A stretch of 5,324 bases of DNA from Niveispirillum sp. (GTDB lineage Bacteria > Pseudomonadota > Alphaproteobacteria > Azospirillales > Azospirillaceae): NCBI GenBank assembly GCA_016463045.1, contig JAEMSB010000350.1:1-5324 (forward strand), given 5' to 3'. Position 1 is the stretch's first letter. The number at the start of each line of letters is the position of its first letter. Shown piece after piece: positions 1 through 5,324 of the stretch. The notes under the pieces were generated by a model. That model worked only from the letters and a program-made list of their open reading frames with translations. It was not told where the DNA came from and made no database searches. A program made the translations under genes and the position numbers.

Positions 1-1796
1 GTGACATGGCCGGCCTGGGTGAACTTGACGGCATTGTTCAGCAGATTGAGCACCACCTGCCGCACCCGCGTCGGGTCCAGCATCAGCCAGGGCGGAAGGT
101 CGGCAGCCATATCGATACGCAGCGACAGGCCCTTTTCCTGCGCCATGGGGCGGACCAGCTCGGCGCAGGTCTGCAGCATGCCCACGGTATCGGTCGGCAT
201 CTCCTCCAATTGCAGATGCCCGGCATCGACCTTGGCGAAATCCAGCACATCATTGATGACGGCCAGCAGCGTGCGCCCGGCTTCCGCCTGCAAGGCGATG
301 TAACGCCGCCGCTCCGTCTCGGGCAGATCGGTGGTCAGCAGCAGATCGGCAAAGCCGATCACGGCATTCAGTGGCGTGCGCAGCTCGTGGCTGACGGTGG
401 CCAGGAAGTCGGTCTTGGCACGGGCCGCCGCCTCCGCCTCCCGCCGCGCCATCAGCAGGGCTTCCTCCTGTGCGGTCCGGTCGGTCACGTCGCTGACAGC
501 GCCGAACAGGGCGAAGGGCTTACCATCGGGGCCGAACTCCACCACCCCGCGCGTCACGACATGGCGCGTCTCCCCCGTCGGCCGGATGATGCGCAGACCC
601 ATCTCATAGCTGGCGCCCGACTGCATGGCCGTGGTCACCAGTTCGCGCAGCCGGTCCCTGTCCTCGGGATGGTGGGCGGCCAGCGTGGCCTCCATGGTGG
701 GCTGGAACCTGTCCTTGCGCAGGCCATAGATGCGATAGACCTCGTCCGACCATGTGAGGCGGCGGGTCGATAGTTCGAACCGCCAATGGCCGACCATGGC
801 CAGCTGCTCACCCAGGCGCAGCAGACGGTTGGCCTCCGACAGGTCGCGTGACTGCGCCCGGCGACGGCGCGCCTCTAAGGCCAGGGCACGGAACAGGGCC
901 ACCATTCCCAGGCTGGCTACCGCAGCGGCGGCCAGCGCGCGCAGGGCCAGTGTCCACCAGGGCGTCAGAACATCGCTCAGGGCCCGGCCAACCAGGGCAT
1001 AGAGCGGATAGGACCGTACCTGACGGAAGGCCAGCAGCCGGTGGACGCCATCCACGCTGCTGATATTCTCTACCACCCCATGCGGGGTGCGCAGCGCCGT
1101 GGCCATTAAGGCGCCATCATCCAACACCTGTCCCAGCCCGGTATTGCCCTCGCCATTATCGGCGCGGCTGGACCGGGCCCGGATGATACCGTCGGCTCCC
1201 AGCAGGTTGACCACCCCATTTTCGCCCAAATCCAGCTTGTGATAATAGGCCGACAGATAAAAGGGATCGATGGCCAGGGTGATGATGCCGGCCAGGGTGC
1301 CATCGAGATTGTTCAGCCGCAAACTGACGGGCAGCGACCATTTCCCCGACAGCCGGCCCACGATGGGTGGTCCGACAAACACGCTGCCCGTGTCCTGTCC
1401 CACATGAACCGCGATATGGGCGCGGTCCAGATAATTGGTGATCCGCGCTTCCGGCCCCATGCCCAGCGAACTGTCGATCAGGTAACCATCTGCCCCGATA
1501 ATCGACATCTGCACCGTGAAGCCTTCAGGCATCGTGTGCTTGCGCATGAAACGGCGTATATCGAATCCGGATGGGTCTGTCTCATACTCCGCCTTGGCGG
1601 TACGCAGCATCTGTTCGACGGTGGACAGGATCCAGAAGGACTGTTCCTCAAATGCCAAGGCCAGATTGGCGACGTCGCGCCGCGCCTGATCCAGTGCGCG
1701 TTCGCGCTCCAGCCACAGCAATGTCCCCGTGCCACCCCAGATGAGGGCCAAGGTCAATGTCAGGATCAAGGTCAGCTTCTTGGACGCGACCACCAT
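1..1796 (-). CDS. Membrane-bound Cache-PAS sensor histidine kinase (C-terminus beyond left edge)
   Basis: The reading frame is open for 598 codons from the ATG at 1796-1794 to the left edge, so the C-terminus is missing. Visible layout: TM segment at about residues 8-29; extracytoplasmic region of about 245 residues resembling a double Cache (PDC) sensor, with the typical stretches SIIGADGYLIDSS (98-110) and GENGVVNLLGADGIIRARSS (191-210); second TM at about 281-304; an Arg-rich stop-transfer segment; a PAS domain of the PAS_3 type at about 331-440 (GHW at 336-338, WSDEVYRIYG, HPEDR); a short helical linker; HisKA with the H-box SHELRTPLNAV and phospho-acceptor His470; and the start of HATPase_c with N-box NLLNNAVKFT (Asn588). 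It should autophosphorylate on His470 in response to an extracytoplasmic ligand. The ATP lid and any receiver domains lie outside the window. A GGGGAG Shine-Dalgarno sits 3 nt before the ATG but 6 nt before the next codon, GTG, so translation may start one codon later. It follows greB by 95 nt and may have its own promoter. Ligand unknown. Confidence 0.93.
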   Translation of the reverse strand, partial: MVVASKKLTLILTLTLALIWGGTGTLLWLERERALDQARRDVANLALAFEEQSFWILSTVEQMLRTAKAEYETDPSGFDIRRFMRKHTMPEGFTVQMSIIGADGYLIDSSLGMGPEARITNYLDRAHIAVHVGQDTGSVFVGPPIVGRLSGKWSLPVSLRLNNLDGTLAGIITLAIDPFYLSAYYHKLDLGENGVVNLLGADGIIRARSSRADNGEGNTGLGQVLDDGALMATALRTPHGVVENISSVDGVHRLLAFRQVRSYPLYALVGRALSDVLTPWWTLALRALAAAAVASLGMVALFRALALEARRRRAQSRDLSEANRLLRLGEQLAMVGHWRFELSTRRLTWSDEVYRIYGLRKDRFQPTMEATLAAHHPEDRDRLRELVTTAMQSGASYEMGLRIIRPTGETRHVVTRGVVEFGPDGKPFALFGAVSDVTDRTAQEEALLMARREAEAAARAKTDFLATVSHELRTPLNAVIGFADLLLTTDLPETERRRYIALQAEAGRTLLAVINDVLDFAKVDAGHLQLEEMPTDTVGMLQTCAELVRPMAQEKGLSLRIDMAADLPPWLMLDPTRVRQVVLNLLNNAVKFTQAGHV

Positions 1797-1799
1797 CGA

Positions 1800-1805
1800 C
1801 TCCCC
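1800..1805 (-). promoter_or_regulatory. Shine-Dalgarno of the Cache-PAS kinase
   Basis: GGGGAG read on the minus strand. It lies 3 nt upstream of the ATG at 1796 and 6 nt upstream of the GTG codon at 1793. The second spacing is closer to the usual optimum, so the initiation codon could be the GTG. The two choices differ by one residue. Confidence 0.5.
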
Positions 1806-1851
1806 GGGCGGCGGCAATCCGCCTGCCGCGCGATCATTCGATACCTGGATT

Positions 1852-1880
1852 AAGTAACAAATCGCCACCGTATCTTGGCG
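1852..1880 (-). terminator. Possible weak intrinsic terminator after greB
   Basis: In the 95-nt gap between greB and the downstream kinase, the minus strand reads CGCCA (1880-1876), an 8-nt loop, then TGGCG (1867-1863), followed by a moderately T-rich stretch ATTTGTTACTT. The stem is only 5 bp and the T tract is interrupted, so termination would be partial at best. No convincing -35/-10 promoter for the kinase is visible in the rest of the gap, which also contains GC-rich short inverted repeats near 1810-1830. Confidence 0.3.
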
Positions 1881-1891
1881 GGCGCAGAAGG

Positions 1892-2470
1892 TTAGGTCGC
1901 GTGATCCGGTGCCGGATAGGATATGGAAATGACCTCCAGTTCCTCCAGCCCCGCCGGTGTCCGCAGAGGGACCAGATCGCCTTCGCGCGCCTTCAGCAAG
2001 GCCCGCGCCACGGGTGAAACCCAGGAGATGCGGCCCGGCCCCATATCGGTTTCATCTACGCCTACTATTGTCACGATGTTTTCCGTACCGTCTTCGCGGG
2101 CATAGGTGACGGTGGCGCCGAAAAACACCTGATCGCGATGCCGCTGCTGGCTTGCGTCCACGACATTGGCAATCTCCAGCCGCTTGGACAGGAACCGCAT
2201 GCGGCGGTCGATCTCGCGCAGGCGCTTCTTGCCATAGATGTAGTCGCCATTTTCCGACCGGTCGCCATTGCCGGCGGCCCAATGCACGATCTCCACGATC
2301 TTGGGCCGTTCCACACGCAGCAGGTTCTGCAATTCCCGCTGCATGCGGTCATACCCTGCTGGCGTAATGTGGTTCTTAGTGCCGGGCGGCAGCGGGCGCG
2401 GATCATCAGCGCCGTCATCATCGTCAGCGGCAGCGTCGCGCGCATTCTCGTTGACCCAGGCCTTGCTCAT
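1892..2470 (-). CDS. greB: Transcription elongation factor GreB with acidic N-terminal extension
   Basis: A 192-residue protein that binds the RNA polymerase secondary channel and stimulates cleavage of the 3' RNA end in backtracked complexes, rescuing arrested elongation. The coiled-coil domain spans about residues 33-108. It contains the tip motif GDRSENGDY, whose Asp70 and Glu73 correspond to the family's Mg-coordinating acidic pair (Asp41/Glu44 in E. coli). It also carries the GreB-type stretch YGKKRLREIDRRMRFLSKRL. The FKBP-like C-terminal domain covers about 114-187, with VFFGATVTY, SPVARALLKAREGD and TPAG. GreB is favoured over GreA because of the KKRLREIDRR-type helix and the VFFGA entry to the FKBP domain. 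E. coli GreB has about 158 residues; the excess here is mainly an N-terminal tail rich in Asp and Pro (DDDDGADD at about 17-24). The ATG is the only usable start: an in-frame stop lies a short way upstream, and no other Met occurs before residue 43. GAAGGG abuts the ATG directly, so the Shine-Dalgarno spacing is poor. Confidence 0.95.
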   Translation of the reverse strand: MSKAWVNENARDAAADDDDGADDPRPLPPGTKNHITPAGYDRMQRELQNLLRVERPKIVEIVHWAAGNGDRSENGDYIYGKKRLREIDRRMRFLSKRLEIANVVDASQQRHRDQVFFGATVTYAREDGTENIVTIVGVDETDMGPGRISWVSPVARALLKAREGDLVPLRTPAGLEELEVISISYPAPDHAT

Positions 2471-2488
2471 CCCTTCACCGCACCATTT

Positions 2489-2513
2489 GCGAAACCAACA
2501 CAGGGTTTAACGC
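2489..2513 (-). other. Hairpin in the gap upstream of greB
   Basis: On the minus strand, GCG-TT-AAACC (2513-2504), a 7-nt loop, then GGTTT-CGC (2496-2489). This gives an AAACC/GGTTT stem extended by GCG/CGC across a two-base bulge. It ends 18 nt before the greB start codon and has no T run after it, so it does not look like a terminator. It may be a leader structure or chance. The rest of the 71-nt gap shows no clear promoter. Confidence 0.3.
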
Positions 2514-2541
2514 GGATGTGGGGCATCAGGAAAGCGAAGCT

Positions 2542-3039
2542 TCACCCCGCCAGGGCGATGTCGCTGACATCCGAGGCGGTGAGGCGGGCCAGACGGTGGT
2601 CGGGCAGGGCACAGAGCAGCTTCACCCGCCGTTCCACCATGCCGAATACAAGGTTCAGCAGGGCACGGCGTTCCGTTTCCGACCCTTCAAGCGCCAGCGG
2701 ATCGGGGAACCGCCAGGTCACCCGCATCGGATTGCCGGTGAAGGCCGGCTGTGGCAGGGAGGTTGACTGTTCGCAAACATGAAAGACGAAATCCAGATCC
2801 GGCGCATCGGGGCCTGTGAACAGGTCCCAGCGCTTGGGTCGCAGCGTTTCCGTGTCGATCCCAACCTTGCGCAGCAGATCAAGCGTGATCGGATCGGCTT
2901 CGTCGCGCGGTTCAGGGCCGGCGGAGAAAGTATCGAAGCGGCCCGCACCCCATTTTCGCAGCAGCCCCTCCGCCATCAGGCTGCGCGAGGCATTGCGGCG
3001 GCAGATGAAAAGAACGGAGAAGGGACGGTCAGGCGACAT
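2542..3039 (-). CDS. Low-molecular-weight protein tyrosine phosphatase / ArsC-like protein
   Basis: A 165-residue cytoplasmic protein of the LMWPc fold, which includes low-molecular-weight tyrosine phosphatases and thioredoxin-linked arsenate reductases. The P-loop follows strand one as VLFICRRNASRSLMAE: the nucleophile is Cys13, the CX5R arginine is Arg19 and Asn16 is kept. The family FSAG turn is at 38-41, followed by a recognisable LRKVGID...RPKRWDLF segment. The general acid is probably Asp113 in FPDPLA, followed by a GSETERR helix. In arsenate reductases, extra cysteines relay the disulfide; here Cys89 (HVCEQ) is present, but the usual second cysteine a few residues on is absent. The P-loop Gly seen in classical members is Arg15. 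Arsenate reduction is therefore not assured, and a phosphatase or other role is possible. No arsR, arsB or acr3 gene is adjacent. The ATG at 3039 has no strong Shine-Dalgarno. It lies 108 nt after the response regulator gene and 71 nt before greB. Confidence 0.85.
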   Translation of the reverse strand: MSPDRPFSVLFICRRNASRSLMAEGLLRKWGAGRFDTFSAGPEPRDEADPITLDLLRKVGIDTETLRPKRWDLFTGPDAPDLDFVFHVCEQSTSLPQPAFTGNPMRVTWRFPDPLALEGSETERRALLNLVFGMVERRVKLLCALPDHRLARLTASDVSDIALAG

Positions 3040-3101
3040 GGGTCGGGCCCCGTTGCGCGTGGATAGCGCCTGGGGACTTACCGCATCATCGGCGACAGAA
3101 A

Positions 3102-3130
3102 TGTCACCATTCCATGGTGGTTGCGTGACA
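3102..3130 (-). terminator. Nested inverted repeats after the response regulator, possible terminator or operator
   Basis: In the 108-nt gap, the minus strand reads CACCAT (3119-3114), GGA loop, ATGGTG (3110-3105), followed by ACATTTCTGTC. An outer pair, TGTCAC (3130-3125) with GTGACA (3107-3102), shares bases with the inner stem, so the two stems exclude each other. Its place just after the response regulator stop suits a weak terminator for the two-component operon. The absence of a true T run leaves an operator or attenuator-like element for the phosphatase gene as an alternative. Confidence 0.35.
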
Positions 3131-3147
3131 GGATCGGTCGGAGACCT

Positions 3148-3543
3148 TTATTCGCCCCCATGCAGGCGGTTCCAGACGCCACGGACCTGTCCGGCAAGGC
3201 CCATTGGTTCGAACGGTTTGGCGATGACATCCACCACGCCAAGTGCAAGGAAGGCCTCCACTTCCCGCGGCTGCACCTTGGCGGTGATGAAGATGACGGG
3301 GATATCGGCGGTTTCCGGGTCATCCTGCAGCGCGCGCAGCGTGGCAGGCCCGTCCATCACCGGCATCATCACGTCCAGCATGATCAGTTGCGGCTTGAAG
3401 CGCTTGGCCATCTCCACGGCCTTGGTCCCGCTGTCGCACAGTTCCACGGTGAACTTCCCGATCCGGGTCAGCGCCAGATTGGTGACGGTGCGCAGCATTT
3501 CCTCATCCTCGACATAGAGGATACGCTCAAGCGCGGGGATCAT
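3148..3543 (-). CDS. Single-domain response regulator (CheY-like receiver)
   Basis: A 131-residue protein consisting of one receiver domain and no output domain. Key residues are present: acidic pocket Glu12/Asp13 in YVEDEE, phosphorylation site Asp57 in MLDVMMPVMDG, Thr87 in FITAK and Lys109 in AKPFEP. It probably takes phosphate from, or returns it through, the hybrid kinase encoded immediately upstream, and signals by protein-protein contact. Its ATG lies inside the kinase gene, and the two reading frames overlap by 17 nt (3527-3543). A GGAG Shine-Dalgarno with 7-nt spacing lies within the kinase's last codons. This arrangement implies one transcript and translational coupling. Nothing in the sequence ties it specifically to chemotaxis. 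Confidence 0.95.
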   Translation of the reverse strand: MIPALERILYVEDEEMLRTVTNLALTRIGKFTVELCDSGTKAVEMAKRFKPQLIMLDVMMPVMDGPATLRALQDDPETADIPVIFITAKVQPREVEAFLALGVVDVIAKPFEPMGLAGQVRGVWNRLHGGE

Positions 3544-5324
3544 GGGGGGGCTCCACGGGTGCTGACATTGCGCCGGTTTCCAACTCGGGGGCCATCCTAT
3601 GTATCAGGCTGCGGATGGTGTCCACCAGTTCCTCGTTGCGGGCCCTGGACTTGACCAGGGTGGCTGCCACCTGCCGCATCTTCACAGGCCCCGCATCCGC
3701 GCCGGTAAAGACTACGATGGGTACGTGCCGGCCCTGTTCGTCGCGCAGATATGGGATGACATCCAGGCCACAGCCATCGGGCATATCGATATCAATGATG
3801 CCGAGATCGAACGGCCCCGTAGCAGCTGCCTCCATGGCCGCCGCCAAGGTAGAGGCCGGCTGAATTTCCGCCTGCTCGGACAGGAGGTGGCGGATGACGG
3901 CCTGGATATCGGCATCATCCTCGACATGCAGCAGGCGGGGGCGCCGGGTTGCGTCGTCGCGGACCGCCCGGCGCAGGCCGGTGATCAGGCGTTCTTCATC
4001 AATGGGCTTGGACAGCCAATCGATAACGCCTACGGCCTCGCCCTCAATGGCGTCACGCTCCCCGTCGCCGCTGGCGGTGACGACGATAACAGGCAGGTCG
4101 CGGGTTTCCGGCTGGGCGCGGATGGCACGGAACAGGCTGACGCCGGGTAGATCCGGCAGCATCAGGTCCAGAGTCATGGCCTGGAATTGCCGACGGGCCA
4201 GCAAGGACAGGGCCTCCCCCGCTGTTGCGGCGATGGTCGGCGTGAAGCCAGCCTGTGACAGCATCAGCGACAAAAGCCGTGCGATATGTGCGTCATCCTC
4301 GCAGATCAGGATATCGGCCGGAATGGGGGCGGGCATGATGGGCGGCGGTGCTATGCTGGCGTCCGGCAACATCGGAAGATCAATAAAGAAGCGGGTGCCG
4401 TGACCGGGCACACTGTCGAATCCGATATGACCGCCATGGCGTTCCACGATTTCCTTGGTGATCGCCAGGCCCAGGCCCGTGCCGCCCTTGGCCCGGCTGT
4501 CGGACCCGTCAGCTTGGGCGAACCGCTGGAAGATGCGGGACCGGAAACCCTCATCAATGCCGATGCCGCGATCCGCCACGCTTGCGCGGACCATTCCGTC
4601 GGCGCGCATCTCCATCGAAACGGTGACCATGTTGCCGGTGGGAGAGAATTTTACCGCATTAGAGATCAGATTGGCGAAGGCCTGAGCCAGCCTGTCGGGA
4701 TCGGCCATCACCTTGGCCTCCTGCCGTGTTTCCGGCGTCAGGCCGGGGCCGGGGACCAGTTTGACCTCCGCCCGTTCAGCCAGGGCAGCGTGATTGCGCA
4801 GCGCGTCTTCCAGCAGGGTTGGAAGCGATTGTGGCGCCAGATCGAAGCGCATCTTGCCCGATGCGATCTTCTCCATATCCAGCAGATCGTTGATCAGGCG
4901 GATCAGGCGCTCGGTGCTTTCCTGCGCGATGTCGGTCAGTTGCCGAGCCTCCGTGGGCAGGGGGCCGAACATGTCAGAATTGACCATGCCCAGCGAGGCG
5001 CGGATGGCTGTCAACGGTGTGCGCAACTCGTGGCTAACGGTGGAGATGAACTCAGATTTCAGCCGGTCCATCTCTTTCAGGTGCGAAATATCGTTGGCTA
5101 CGCCCAGAAAGCCGGTCACCTCTCCCTGCCGGTCGCGGATGGCGGTGACGGACAGCAGAACCGGGAACCGGTGCCCGTCGCGGGCGATATAGGTCCATTC
5201 CCGCTGATCGCGCTTGCCCTGGCGGGCGCGGTACACGAAGGCTTCGAACGGATCGGCGGGCGGCTGTCCCAGATCGGCAGTCAGCTTGGCGACGGCGCGC
5301 GTCACCTCGCCCATGTCGTGGAAG
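3527..5324 (-). CDS. Hybrid histidine kinase PAS-HisKA-HATPase-REC-REC (N-terminus beyond right edge)
   Basis: The frame is open through the right edge: upstream of the first in-window Met (5314-5312) the codons still read Phe-His-Asp, fitting the middle of a PAS domain, so that Met is internal and the gene is 5'-truncated. Numbering from that Met: the PAS C-terminal half at about 1-78 (WTYIARDGHRFPVLLSVTAI, FLGVANDIS); HisKA at about 84-150 with H-box SHELRTPLTAI and His95; HATPase_c at about 200-315 with N-box NLISNAVKFS (Asn219), G1 DRGIGI, F-box FQRFAQAD and G2 GGTGLGLAI; a Pro-rich linker at about 318-333; REC1 at about 334-452 (Asp340/Asp341, phospho-Asp383, Thr413, Lys436); REC2 at about 459-575 (Asp466/Asp467, phospho-Asp508, Thr537, Lys555). 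Both receivers keep the full catalytic set, although REC2 has KSR instead of the usual KP after the Lys. No TM segment or Hpt domain is visible in this part. Expected role: signal-dependent autophosphorylation, then transfer to the receivers and perhaps to the overlapping CheY-like protein. Signal unknown. Confidence 0.95.
   Translation of the reverse strand, partial: FHDMGEVTRAVAKLTADLGQPPADPFEAFVYRARQGKRDQREWTYIARDGHRFPVLLSVTAIRDRQGEVTGFLGVANDISHLKEMDRLKSEFISTVSHELRTPLTAIRASLGMVNSDMFGPLPTEARQLTDIAQESTERLIRLINDLLDMEKIASGKMRFDLAPQSLPTLLEDALRNHAALAERAEVKLVPGPGLTPETRQEAKVMADPDRLAQAFANLISNAVKFSPTGNMVTVSMEMRADGMVRASVADRGIGIDEGFRSRIFQRFAQADGSDSRAKGGTGLGLAITKEIVERHGGHIGFDSVPGHGTRFFIDLPMLPDASIAPPPIMPAPIPADILICEDDAHIARLLSLMLSQAGFTPTIAATAGEALSLLARRQFQAMTLDLMLPDLPGVSLFRAIRAQPETRDLPVIVVTASGDGERDAIEGEAVGVIDWLSKPIDEERLITGLRRAVRDDATRRPRLLHVEDDADIQAVIRHLLSEQAEIQPASTLAAAMEAAATGPFDLGIIDIDMPDGCGLDVIPYLRDEQGRHVPIVVFTGADAGPVKMRQVAATLVKSRARNEELVDTIRSLIHRMAPELETGAMSAPVEPPHDPRA
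3551..3554 (-). promoter_or_regulatory. Shine-Dalgarno of the response regulator, inside the kinase gene
   Basis: GGAG on the minus strand, separated from the ATG at 3543 by a run of seven C (seven G on the plus strand, 3544-3550). It fixes the start of the response regulator and lies in the codons for the kinase's C-terminal VEPPHDPRA. Confidence 0.7.

Noticed and set aside
6..773. Long plus-strand open frame of 255 codons
   Set aside because: It is antisense to the PAS-HisKA part of the kinase at 1-1796. The composition is GC-driven (Gln, His, Gly and Arg rich) with no recognisable domain.
1239..1853. Plus-strand open frame of 204 codons
   Set aside because: It is antisense to the Cache domain and first TM of the same kinase; no domain and no convincing ribosome binding site.
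2138..2782. Plus-strand open frame of 214 codons
   Set aside because: It runs antisense across greB, the gap and the end of the phosphatase-like gene. Low-complexity GC-rich translation with no family resemblance.
2542..3039. Part of an arsenic resistance operon
   Set aside because: Neighbours are a response regulator and greB; no arsR, arsB, acr3 or arsH is present, and the cysteine relay is incomplete.
2816..3517. Plus-strand open frame of 233 codons
   Set aside because: It is antisense to the phosphatase-like gene and the response regulator. Ser/Arg-rich shadow translation.
3599..4150. Plus-strand open frame of 183 codons
   Set aside because: It is antisense to the two receiver domains of the hybrid kinase, which are unambiguous.
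5312..5314. ATG as the true start of the hybrid kinase
   Set aside because: It falls in the middle of a PAS domain and the frame continues open upstream to the window edge, so the real start is outside the window.
1..5324. Mobile element, CRISPR array, tRNA or rRNA
   Set aside because: I saw no direct-repeat array, terminal inverted repeats, transposase or integrase motifs, or structured RNA gene. The window is nearly filled by five co-oriented genes.

Overview
The window looks like chromosomal DNA of a high-GC alphaproteobacterium. A Rhodospirillales or Azospirillum-like relative is the best guess, based on GC-rich codon use, the style of the hybrid sensor kinases and the GreB sequence; no taxonomic marker gene is present. 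All five genes lie on the minus strand, so transcription runs from the right edge to the left edge. Coding density is high, with intergenic gaps of only 71 to 108 bases.

In transcription order: (1) 3527-5324 is a hybrid histidine kinase that enters from the right edge without its N-terminus. It carries the end of a PAS domain, HisKA, HATPase_c and two tandem receiver domains. (2) 3148-3543 is a single-domain, CheY-like response regulator. Its start codon lies inside the last codons of the kinase gene, so the two are almost certainly co-transcribed and translationally coupled. (3) 2542-3039 is a low-molecular-weight phosphatase / ArsC-like protein with an altered P-loop. (4) 1892-2470 is the transcript-cleavage factor GreB with an acidic N-terminal extension. 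(5) 1-1796 is a second, membrane-bound sensor kinase: TM, extracytoplasmic Cache-type sensor, TM, PAS, HisKA and the beginning of HATPase_c. It leaves the window on the left.

Functionally, the right part is a phosphorelay module: three receiver domains in two adjacent proteins, with no Hpt domain or DNA-binding output visible. The left kinase is a separate signalling gene that senses an extracytoplasmic small molecule, ligand unknown. The phosphatase-like protein and GreB lie between them with no evident functional link. The three gaps hold only weak hairpins that could act as terminators or leader structures. I see no RNA gene, mobile element, CRISPR array or recognisable novel system. The region reads as ordinary core or regulatory chromosome, with a few details worth checking.
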